64,000 nucleotides of DNA from Dyella sp. SG609 (GTDB lineage: Bacteria > Pseudomonadota > Gammaproteobacteria > Xanthomonadales > Rhodanobacteraceae). Below are positions 34,573 to 42,400 of the stretch, piece by piece (positions within the stretch are counted from its first letter, which is position 1; each line of letters begins with the position of its first letter). The position numbers were made by a program, and so were the translations under genes. The stretch lies in assembly GCF_012275375.1 (NCBI RefSeq), contig NZ_JAAZQJ010000005.1:124001-188000 (forward strand), given 5' to 3'. The notes beneath the pieces were generated by a model. It had not been told where the DNA came from. It ran no database searches and worked only from the letters and a program-made list of their open reading frames with translations.

Positions 34573-34872
34573 ATGAACGACGTTTTCGGCGAACCGTGGA
34601 TGGTCCGCCATACCTCTTATTACTCCGACCCCGACGCCGGGCCGGACGCTTTGTTGAACGACGCCACGGAGTGGCTGCAGTACGCCTACAACGCCATCCG
34701 AGTACTGGCCGGGATGGCGCGCGAAGGCGGCGAAGTCGATACGGAGCATTTGCCGGTAATGCTGGAAGGCATCGCGACGTTTATCGACATGGGCACGCGT
34801 TGCGCGATGCTGGCGCATGGCCGGGTGCAGTGGTTGCAGTTACAGCACGAAACCACACCACCGCCAGCGTAG
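34573..34872 (+). CDS. Small conserved protein, paralogue of 37824-38117
   Basis: 99 residues, ATG preceded by AAGGAG. It shares about two thirds of its residues with the protein at 37824, including GPDALLNDATEWL, QYAYNAI, LPVMLEGI and FIDMG. Two predicted helices surround a loop; no signal peptide. The layout recalls small DUF3077-type proteins of pseudomonads, but I am not certain. An R1 repeat overlaps its last codons. Confidence 0.75.
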   Translation: MNDVFGEPWMVRHTSYYSDPDAGPDALLNDATEWLQYAYNAIRVLAGMAREGGEVDTEHLPVMLEGIATFIDMGTRCAMLAHGRVQWLQLQHETTPPPA

Positions 34873-34943
34873 GTTGGGGTGAGCAAAGCGAACCCCAACA
34901 ATGCGACGACCATCGCATGTTGGGGTTCCCCAGCCTTACCTAC
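34868..34943. repeat. Palindromic repeat, family R1 (degenerate right arm)
   Basis: A good left half (CGTAGGTTGGGGTGAGC ... GAACCCCAAC) and a damaged right half (TGTTGGGGTTCCCC, CCTTACCTAC). It covers the 3' end of the preceding gene and the end of the next minus-strand frame. Confidence 0.75.
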
Positions 34944-35160
34944 TTGCCGGATTGATACGAAATCCTGAAGAGATGCCGCTTTGCGCTTTCATCTTTTGTG
35001 TCAGGTAAGCCACGTACAGATCGGCGAACAGGACCGTCAGCAGTGATGCCGCCTTGAGGAGGGTGCTGAGGAGTCTGGCGATCTTTGCGCTCAGGGCAGG
35101 CAGCGGCATCGCTCGATGTTGGCCAAAAAAATTCTGCCCGAGATATTCCGGCCAGGACAC
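34936..35160 (-). CDS. Possible small membrane protein
   Basis: A 74-residue frame with a hydrophobic segment (STLLKAASLLTVLFADLYVA), starting GTG 4 bases after the stop of the DUF6572 gene; an internal ATG at 35109 would give 57 residues. An overlapping frame (34940-35164) is equally placed but has no hydrophobic or family features. Support is position and the membrane segment only. Confidence 0.35.
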   Translation of the reverse strand: MSWPEYLGQNFFGQHRAMPLPALSAKIARLLSTLLKAASLLTVLFADLYVAYLTQKMKAQSGISSGFRINPASR

Positions 35161-35164
35161 TCAC

Positions 35165-35509
35165 TCAAGACGGTCGGCGATAACCGGCGGGAAGAGGATG
35201 AAACGAGAATTCATATCCCATCTCGCCCAACTGCTGCTTGGCGGCATTGAGAATGCGCAACGCGCTCTCGCTAGGCTTGTACTGCTGCACCAATTCGATA
35301 CGAATCGGAAAGCCCACTGCGTCGGGAAGCGACTCAAAGATCTGGCCGGATCGGATGAAATCGAGATAGCAGGAAATCTTGCGCTCGAACAGGCGAACAT
35401 GCCCCTCCTCATCCTCCCAATCGAGATGATCGGAAATCAGAAGGACTGCCTTCCGGTCCAACTTGGATATTCCAAGCGAGTCGACGACGCGGTCATCTTC
35501 GATGGTCAT
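35165..35509 (-). CDS. DUF6572-type protein, orphan immunity candidate
   Basis: 114 residues. Its pattern (VVDSLGI, VLLISDHLDWEDEEGHV, ERKISCYLDFIRSGQIFESLP, YKPSESALRIL) matches what I remember of DUF6572 proteins, acidic cytoplasmic proteins often found in toxin-immunity neighbourhoods. ATG at 35509 with AAGGA 6 bases upstream. The preceding gene ends 11 bases before it, so the two form an operon. AT-richer than the chromosome around it, suggesting transfer. Confidence 0.7.
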   Translation of the reverse strand: MTIEDDRVVDSLGISKLDRKAVLLISDHLDWEDEEGHVRLFERKISCYLDFIRSGQIFESLPDAVGFPIRIELVQQYKPSESALRILNAAKQQLGEMGYEFSFHPLPAGYRRPS

Positions 35510-35520
35510 CACGGTCCTTG

Positions 35521-35778
35521 TCAGCAGAACGGCTTGTCATCCCTGATTGCCAACTCGTACCACGAGTAGATGTCACCCAGCATTTCTTCAAGAGCCTCGG
35601 CCTCGGCCTTCAACTCTTCCGAACCACCTCCAGCCAAGGTCCTGACAGAGGCTGCCGTTTCCAACAGACTCCTTAGCGTGTCCCCTTGCACCAGCACGCC
35701 CGCGCCCTTCCTGCCTGGCAGCCGCATAACAGCGTTATTACCTGGGTCTGTAAGAAGCTCCACCTCAATAGTCTTCAT
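35521..35778 (-). CDS. DUF6959-like small protein
   Basis: 85 residues from the ATG at 35778: MKTIEVELLTDPGNNAVMRL, then LPGRKGAGVLVQGDTLRSLL and an acidic helical end. The 'NAAVxRLPGRxxPGVVxQGDxL' pattern fits the DUF6959 family as I remember it, also common among immunity-type small genes. It is the first of a two- or three-gene minus-strand unit with the DUF6572 gene. Function unproven. Confidence 0.65.
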   Translation of the reverse strand: MKTIEVELLTDPGNNAVMRLPGRKGAGVLVQGDTLRSLLETAASVRTLAGGGSEELKAEAEALEEMLGDIYSWYELAIRDDKPFC

Positions 35779-35907
35779 CAGCTTCCGCCATCTATCTCGA
35801 TCAGGACCCGGCAAGCATGCTAGATCAGGCAAGAACGAAGTGAGAGCAGTGGGTTGACGGGCAACTCATCTAACATCGCCCGTCCCAGTCCACACCTTGT
35901 CGATTCT

Positions 35908-36184
35908 TTAGTTTGAATACCATTCCTCGCTCTGGAACTCCAACGGAACTGGATCCTCACCTGGATCGATGCCTTGTGCCTCCAAACGCCGGAACCACTC
36001 GTCTCTCAAACTTTCAGGCAACCTGTCTCCACTCCATGGACAGAACGAAATTACAAGAGAGCTTGTTCCACCATCCAGTATTTTTTATTGCGTACTCACG
36101 GAACTTTGCCTTGAAAACCACCGGATAATCAGGATCGTCGCAAGCAATCCGCATAGATTCGCAGCAATGGCTGAAAGTACTCAT
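35908..36184 (-). pseudogene. DUF6980-type gene with a +1 frameshift in an A6 run
   Basis: The first frame gives MSTFSHCCESMRIACDD up to FREYAIK. After the run of six A (six T at 36081-36086 on the plus strand) the next frame continues as ILDGGTSSLVISFCPWSG, then LPESLRDEWFRRLEAQGI, ending EFQSEEWYSN at 35908. Both halves match DUF6980 proteins (HCCE...MR, DGGSS, CPWCG, LPESLRDxWF); five A would restore one continuous frame. The CPWCG motif has become CPWSG. It is either a broken gene, a site of slippage, or a sequencing artefact in the homopolymer. Confidence 0.8.
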
Positions 36185-36251
36185 AGCTCGATATCTCTTC
36201 CAGGTACGGAGCATCTAACGTCACCGTCCATATTTCCAGTTCGATGAACAC

Positions 36252-36578
36252 CTACCGCCCGAAGGACCGCTTCAGAACCTGTTGCCCCTTTGCATCCATC
36301 AGATAGTGCACCTCCCGCTTGCCCGGAGGAGATCCCATTGCCAATTCATCGCCATCCTTGATTTGAGCAAAGAAGACGATCTCGATGCCGTCGGGCCTAC
36401 TGTTGATCACAATCTGATATCCGCTCGACATGTATCCATCCAACTTAAATCTATCAATCGCGTTGAATATTGCCTGAGATCGATAGGGATCAAGTTGAAT
36501 CTTTGAAGCTCCCGAACCCTCTGCATGGCCGAGACTCGCAAATAACAAGAAAGTCGTGAGTATGGATAGACATTTCAT
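36252..36578 (-). CDS. Small exported protein, candidate periplasmic immunity protein
   Basis: 108 residues with a clear signal peptide (MKCLSILTTFLLFASLGHAE). The mature part (FNAIDRFKLDGYMSSGYQIV, REVHYLMDAKGQQVL) resembles no family I know. It starts 14 bases after the stop of a toxin-like fragment, the usual toxin-immunity order, and is AT-rich. Immunity function is inference from context. Confidence 0.6.
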   Translation of the reverse strand: MKCLSILTTFLLFASLGHAEGSGASKIQLDPYRSQAIFNAIDRFKLDGYMSSGYQIVINSRPDGIEIVFFAQIKDGDELAMGSPPGKREVHYLMDAKGQQVLKRSFGR

Positions 36579-36592
36579 ATAGCGCCCCTTGA

Positions 36593-36805
36593 TTATTTAA
36601 GTGGAAGCTGCTCACCCACGTGCGCGTCATAGTAAAAGAATTGTTGACTTGGCGTTCCGAGATAGGAAATCCACCCATCTATTATCCCGGCGGCCTTCGC
36701 ACTATTTTTCATATCAGTTTCGGAAAAATAGTCTGAATTAAACTCATCCAAGGTCGGATCCGTCACTGCTATCGGATCACCACCATTAATGAGATTTAAC
36801 GTCAC
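36593..36805 (-). pseudogene. Fragment resembling a toxin C-terminal tip
   Basis: About 70 codons open without a credible start (a GTG follows directly after an in-frame stop): DPTLDEFNSDYFSETD, AGIIDGWISYLGTPSQQFFY, ending EQLPLK. AT-rich; immediately upstream of a small exported protein. Probably the remaining end of a larger gene, such as a displaced Rhs tip; no domain recognised. Confidence 0.45.
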
Positions 36806-36820
36806 CCGCCCCTATTACCG

Positions 36821-36863
36821 GAGCAGCTGCAGATCGCGTGTGAAGCGGCGTACCGGCAATAAG
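36821..36863 (+). pseudogene. 3'-end remnant of the 199-residue helical protein gene
   Basis: GAGCAGCTGCAG, GAAGCGGCGTACCGG and AATAAG align with the last ~14 codons of the gene ending at 33828 (GAGCAGTTGCAG, GAGGCGGCGTATCGA). Nothing else of the gene remains here. Confidence 0.6.
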
Positions 36864-36903
36864 CACCAACAACCCGAAACCGCTCCGCACCCGTCACCCC
36901 GGC

Positions 36904-37647
36904 CTACTCCACCCCCGAAGCAAGCCCGGAAACGAATCTGGCGATAGCGCTGGCACATTCCGCCGGAGCGGCCTGCAACAGAAGATGAGGACCTGGGATA
37001 TCCACGACTTCGGCATGTGGAATGCCAGCAAGCACGTGCGCGCTCACAGACCGCGAAAACAGTCGATCATCGCTCGCCCTGAGATACAAGACGGGTATCG
37101 ATATCGCCTCCAAACGAGATGAGACATCGGCCCTCAGTGCAGCCGCACCTCTGAAACGAAGCACCGAAGAGCTGACCGCCTGAAGCGATGCCCTGAGTAC
37201 CTCGTCAAGTTCTCGAGTGGCCCAGCGCCCGAGCAGCACCCATGACAGCAGCGCGTGCGGCATCGGGCGAACAGGCGCAAAGCGCGTGAGCGAAGCTAAC
37301 GGGGACAACCAGGGCATGGGGCTTTTCGAAAACGTTGTCGAGAGCACCAAACCAACCAACCCGGGCGGCCTGGAGGCAGCTATGGCGATAGCGACCGGGC
37401 CGGAGAACGACTGGCCAAGGAGTACATAAGGCAGCTCCTTCGGCAGGTCGTTTCGTACAAAGGATTCGAGCTCGTCGTATCCAAGCACCTGGTCAGGCGG
37501 ATATGAAATCGACACAACGGATTCGAACGCAGCCCCCATGGACTCGGCAAACGCCGCCGACAGCAAGGCCAGTCCATCGAGCCCCGGGAGTACGACGAGT
37601 GCGGCTTTGTACGGAAGTGCGAGCGTTGGGATACTGCGCAAACCCAT
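36904..37647 (-). CDS. Alpha/beta hydrolase
   Basis: 247 residues. LPGLDG forms the oxyanion region, GQSFSGPVA is the nucleophile elbow, ASDDRLF supplies the Asp and PGPHLLLQ the His. No signal peptide, so cytoplasmic. Substrate unknown. It lies on the minus strand between two remnants of the plus-strand helical gene, suggesting it was inserted into or moved with the duplicated segment. Confidence 0.82.
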   Translation of the reverse strand: MGLRSIPTLALPYKAALVVLPGLDGLALLSAAFAESMGAAFESVVSISYPPDQVLGYDELESFVRNDLPKELPYVLLGQSFSGPVAIAIAASRPPGLVGLVLSTTFSKSPMPWLSPLASLTRFAPVRPMPHALLSWVLLGRWATRELDEVLRASLQAVSSSVLRFRGAAALRADVSSRLEAISIPVLYLRASDDRLFSRSVSAHVLAGIPHAEVVDIPGPHLLLQAAPAECASAIARFVSGLASGVE

Positions 37648-37700
37648 GCTGATGACACCTTATCCCGAATATGAGACTGGACGCGGTTAATTGGACCACA

Positions 37701-37793
37701 ATCGTGGAGGCGATGCCGGCGATTCCAGGCGGATTGAGTCGAAATGAGTAGCTGCGTGAACGGTTGCAGCAAGCGCGCGAGGCGGCGTATCGA
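37701..37793 (+). pseudogene. Decayed copy of the 3' end of the 199-residue helical protein gene
   Basis: ATCGTGGAGGCGATGCCGGC and the following ~70 bases align with 33721-33822 with a 9-base deletion and an in-frame TAG where the intact gene reads TAT-CTA. It stands directly before the second small paralogue gene. Confidence 0.8.
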
Positions 37794-37823
37794 TGGGCGC
37801 CTTGGCCTGGCAAGGAGTTGCTC

Positions 37824-38117
37824 ATGAATATCTATGGCGAACCATGGATAGTCCGTCACGCCACTTATTACTCCGATCCTGAAGCGGGACCGGACGCCCT
37901 GTTGAACGACGCCACCGAGTGGCTGCGCTACGCCTATAACGCGATTCACCTGTTGGCCGAACTGGCCCACGAGCGGGGCATCGCTGACATGCAGAGGCTG
38001 CCGGTAATGCTGGAAGGCATCGGCGCGTTTATCGACATGGGTGCGCGTTGCGCAACGCAGGCGCATCTGCGCATGCAATGGCAGCAGGTACAACAAGAAA
38101 CAGAACCCACGAGGTGA
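37824..38117 (+). CDS. Small conserved protein, paralogue of 34573-34872
   Basis: 97 residues, ATG preceded by AAGGAG at the same spacing as its paralogue. Conserved core GPDALLNDATEWLRYAYNAI, LPVMLEGI and FIDMGARC. The upstream flank is the decayed end of the helical gene, so this gene and that end were apparently duplicated together. Cytoplasmic; function unknown. Confidence 0.75.
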   Translation: MNIYGEPWIVRHATYYSDPEAGPDALLNDATEWLRYAYNAIHLLAELAHERGIADMQRLPVMLEGIGAFIDMGARCATQAHLRMQWQQVQQETEPTR

Positions 38118-38129
38118 CCCACCCCCACC

Positions 38130-38264
38130 CGTCATTCCGGCGCAGGCCGAAATCCAGTAGCGAGGCGCCGCATGGAGTGCCTGCCTTCAAAGGCCCGCTT
38201 TTTAAACGCCCTCGCGAACACCAGGCACGATCGCCACTGGATTCCGGCCTGCGCCGGAATGACG
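38130..38264. repeat. MITE-like element, copy B (intact, 135 bp)
   Basis: Terminal inverted repeats of 29 bases (starting CGTCATTCCGGCGCAGGCCG) match at all but one position, around a ~77-base interior without coding capacity. Copy A is at 33860. The two copies bracket the region holding the orphan genes. Confidence 0.85.
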
Positions 38265-38294
38265 ACAACCCAACCTCGCGACACCCTCCGGACT

Positions 38295-38341
38295 CCCCCT
38301 CCCCTCCGGGGAGAGGGCTGGGGTGAGGGACCGGCCGGAGC
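38295..38341. repeat. Repeat family R3, half element
   Basis: CCCTCCCCTCCGGGGAGAGG hairpin followed by CTGGGGTGAGGGACCGG. Confidence 0.7.
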
Positions 38342-38399
38342 GATGCGCCAAAAGCCACTCAATCCGCCACATTGACCGCCGACAACACCTGGCAACGGC

Positions 38400-38582
38400 C
38401 GCAGCCAAGCAGCTAATTATGCCGTCCGTTATCACCCGCCGATCCATCGCTGGTATGAGCGCGAACGCACACGCAGACATCGTGTCGTTGCCATCAAGGC
38501 CGTTGCACACAAGCTGGCCAGAGCCTGTTATCACATGCTGCAGGAGGATACGGTGTTCGATCCGATCCATGCCTTCCGATGA
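38400..38582 (+). mobile_element. 3' remnant of an IS110/IS1111-type transposase gene
   Basis: One frame reads YHPPIHRWYERERTRRHRV then VAIKAVAHKLARACYHMLQE and stops at TGA 38580-38582. This is the C-terminal end typical of IS110-family transposases (AHKLARAxxHML). The catalytic N-terminal DEDD domain is absent, so the element is dead. It marks past insertion or recombination beside the Rhs locus. Confidence 0.8.
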
Positions 38583-39058
38583 TCATGCTGACGGTCGCAG
38601 GCCGGAAACGGGGTATGGCCTTTGAGCCAGCCACTCTGAAAGGTCGCGACCGTCGGCACCCGTGTTGGACGCAGGACCGCACGCGGACCGAGCCACCAGC
38701 CCGAGACTCTGTGCGACGCACGACGCGCACCTGGACGGACTCCGCGATGACCACTGAGTGTTTGGGTACATCGGAGCCGCCATGCGGCTCCAACCAGAAG
38801 GGTGACTGGCGCGATCCTGGCGCCTACGGCAACACACCGGCTGGCGGTCAGCGGCAAGACGGGTGGACACTCCTCGCTATCGCCGGGGATGGGCACTTAT
38901 GTGCTTATTGACCCCGGCGGCGAAATTGTGACCCCGTTGCCGTGGTAAATGCCTGAGATGGAGGCGTGCTTAACTACCTCCCCCCCTTATCGAAGCTGCC
39001 CGAATCTGACTCCGTTGCTGGTCCCGATACCGTGGACGCAGCCAGTATCCAGGGCACC
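38583..39058. other. Gene-free stretch between the IS remnant and the immunity gene
   Basis: About 475 bases with short overlapping open frames only; none has a ribosome site, family motif or consistent codon use. It may be worn-down insertion sequence or former cargo. Confidence 0.5.
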
Positions 39059-39448
39059 TCATTTGCCATGTATATCTTTCACATATTTCGTAAATTCGTC
39101 CTTATTCACGACGAACTTATGGTCACCAAACCTCACCACACCATTAGCGTCAATAAAATACACCTCGGTGGGCGAGTAAATGATTTTCGCCCGCACATTA
39201 CTCTTCTGATAAAATTCCGAATCCTTTCTCGGCAAAAGCATGGAGCGAAATACTTTCTTGTCAATCGTGTAACGGCAAGGACCTTTACTACCGATCTCTT
39301 CTTCATTGCGCCCAATTGCTAGACCGACTCGAAAATCGATAAAGCAAACCAAAGCGCTTTGCTCAGAAGGTGCTTTGAGATCCTCCATCGCAGCGGCACC
39401 AGATGAAAGCCCGATCAGCGCTAATCCAATAACGGTTAGTTTTTTCAT
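39059..39448 (-). CDS. Candidate periplasmic immunity protein of the Rhs toxin
   Basis: 129 residues with a signal peptide (MKKLTVIGLALIGLSSGAAA). The mature part (ALVCFIDFRVGLAIG, GPCRYTIDKKVFRSMLL, VVNKDEFTKYVKDIHG) belongs to no family I recognise. Its ATG overlaps the rhs stop (ATGA), the classic arrangement for a toxin-immunity pair, and it shares the low GC of the toxin tip. The signal peptide implies protection in the periplasm or at the envelope. Confidence 0.75.
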   Translation of the reverse strand: MKKLTVIGLALIGLSSGAAAMEDLKAPSEQSALVCFIDFRVGLAIGRNEEEIGSKGPCRYTIDKKVFRSMLLPRKDSEFYQKSNVRAKIIYSPTEVYFIDANGVVRFGDHKFVVNKDEFTKYVKDIHGK

Positions 39449-42400
39449 TTTTGGCAGTCCGGATTGTAGCGGGTTCGAAGCGGCAACCCCATTTCGCGTC
39501 GAATAGGGTTCTCAATCATTCTTACATTGTCACCTAACGGATCCTTCTGGGTATTATTGTCCTGATATCCCCAAGCATGACCTAGCTCATGTCCGATTAG
39601 TACAGGCAAGGAAATAGTCTGCATCCCAGCAGTTGTCGGAATCAACGGAAGGTCACCCATCCCAATGAGTACGGCATGATTATACCCCTCGCAACCCTTA
39701 TAGTCAGGAGAGGGACAATATCCGTTAGCTATCGCCTGATCGCTCGTATACCTTATTTGGTACTCAATGGGAGACTTCTCGAGATCGGCATTTATGCTAC
39801 GAGCCGTCTCGGATCGCCTATTTAACTCGGCGTATGCGTTCATTAAAGTGCGAGCCCTTTTTGGATCACCCTCCACAACCTTGACAATTAGTCCGCTGGG
39901 ATCGGCACTCACAAGCGGATTATTGGAGACATAAGCATACGTATCCGCCCCACCCACCAAGCCAATCGGATCACTCTGAAGATAACGCCCCGTGGCGGAA
40001 TCGTAAGCGCGATTGATATTGTCGTTTAATCCAGCCTCGGCATCACTGTACTGTCCAGGGAAGCGCAAATTGAACGGGTACCCGCTACTTGAAGTAGGCT
40101 GCTTTTCCCCGAATGCATTGCCTTGGTAGGCCCACTGCCACTGCACCACTCCCGAATCATCCCTCACCATCCGCGGCGTACCCAACCCGTCCGCAGTCAC
40201 ATAGCTCGCCTTGGCCGTCGCCCCAACACCATCGACTACCGCCACCGGCAGCCCATTCATCCAGATGTAGTCGCGATTCGTCGTGCCGTACTCGCTCAGC
40301 AGCTGGCTACCTTCGTCATAAGCAAAGCGCTCGGCCACCACCTGCGGCGCCGTCACCGCCTTCGCAATCCGCTGCCCCATCGCGTTGTAGCTGTAGTTGG
40401 CCACAGTCTGGCCATTCCGCTGCACCACCGTCATCCGGTTGCGCCCGTTATAGCCATAGCCAAACGCATCGCCGCCGGTAGAGTTCCCGGTGGTATTGCC
40501 GTTGGCGTCATAGGTGCGTGCGCTGCTGCCGATGCTGGTAAGCCAATGCGTACCGCTCTGGTACCCATAGGTGCCGGTAGCGAGACCACTGGCGCTCTTG
40601 CTCAGGCGATCACCCGTCTTGTTATAGGTGTAGGCCTCGATCGCCGTGCCGGTGGCATCATTGATGGAATTCAACCGATACAGCGCGTCATAGCGATACG
40701 TCTCCGTAGCCGGACTGGCCCCCGCCACATCGCCAAGCGCCGTAATATTGCCCATCACATCCCTGGCGAAATGCAGGTTGAGCGGCGCGCTCACAACATC
40801 GGTCAACGCATAATTCGCGTCGTAGGTGCGCGTAACCTGCTTGCTGTAGCCGATCTTCCCCAGCATGTAGCTCGTTATGGGGCCGAGCGGCATATAGGTG
40901 ACTGAGTAGACGATCGTATTCGTCGTTCCAGCAGCCGTCAGCGCCACCGACTGCACCCTTCCGACGATATCCCGCGTATAGGTGACCACCACGCCACTGG
41001 GATAAGTGAGCGTCGCCAGCCGATCGGCGAGGGTATAGGTATAAGCCACCACATCCGTCTGCGTGCCCTGCGTCTGGCTCTTGCGCACCACGTTGCCGCG
41101 CACGTCATAGCAGTAGGTCGTGGTTACGTTGGCTTCCACCACCCGAGTCAGACGGCCAATGGGGTACGAACCTGTGCAGCCCGTAACGCTATCGGCCTCG
41201 TCGTAGTACCAGGCGACATTGTCGGCCGCCTGCGGGTACGTCGCCGAAGTACGCCGGTTCAGCGCATCGAACGTCTGGGCGACCTGGACGCCACGCGCGT
41301 CAGTCACCGAAATGGCGTTACCCGCCTTGTCGACGATGGCGCTGGAATTGCCCGTATCCGGACTATGCAATCCGACCTGATCGCCAAACGCGTTATGGTC
41401 GTACAGCGTGTTCAGCGCATCCGGATCGCCAACGCCCGCCATCCTGCCGAGCGCGTCGTACTGATACACCGTCTGCGCATTGCGCGTCGCCTGATCGCTG
41501 CCGTTGAAATCCTCGGTGGCACCCACCACGCGATTCAAAGCGTCATAGTCGCGCTTGAGCTGGACATTCAAGCCGTCGGCCGCATGCACCAGATTGCCGT
41601 TGGCGTCGTAGCTGTCCGTATACGCCGCGCTCATGACGCTGCGATTGAGTGCGTCCTGCACGCCCGTAAGCTGCCCCAAGGTGTTGTACGAGCGGGTCAG
41701 GCTCCGCGTCACGACGCCGTTGTTGGCATTAGCCACCTGTTCCTTGATGCGGTTGCCCGCCGCATCCAGCGTGAAGTTCACATACTCGCCGTTGCCGTTG
41801 CGGATCTGCGTCAGGCGGTGCGCGGAGTCATAGCCGTAGGTGGCGGTGACATTGTCCGGGTCGGTCACGGTGATGACGTTTCCGGCGTTGCTGTAACCGT
41901 ACTGGGTGACGGCATCCTTCGCGGACGCCGACCCGTTGGCATTGGCGCGCACCGTGCGGCTGAGCAGCCATCCGCGGGACTTGTACGTCAGGTCAGTGAT
42001 GACCCCATTCGGATCGACCGTCCGCGTGGGCCGCCCACTCTTGTCATAGGCAGCAAAGGTAATGACCTGGCCGAGCGCATTCGTCACTGACTTGAGGTCA
42101 CCGTGCTGCCACTGCGTGCCGTCGGTGAGGTAGTACTGATAGGTCGTGGTCTGCGCGATATCGGTACGCGGACCGGTGGCGCTGAGCATCAGGCCGACCA
42201 GCGGACACTGCACGGCATCCACGGCCGTGCAATAGGTATAGGTGGTACGGCGTACGCCCTCCGGCGCCGTGCCGGTATTCGAACAGATGTAGCCCGCGGC
42301 GGAGACCGCACCGGGATCGATCTCGCAATAAGCCAGCACCTGGCCCATCGTGTTGTATGCCCATCCCGTCGAGGCAACCGCGTGACCCTGGCTATCCAGC

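Noticed and set aside
34940-35164. Alternative frame overlapping the possible small membrane protein
   Set aside because: No hydrophobic segment or motif; kept the other frame, at low confidence.
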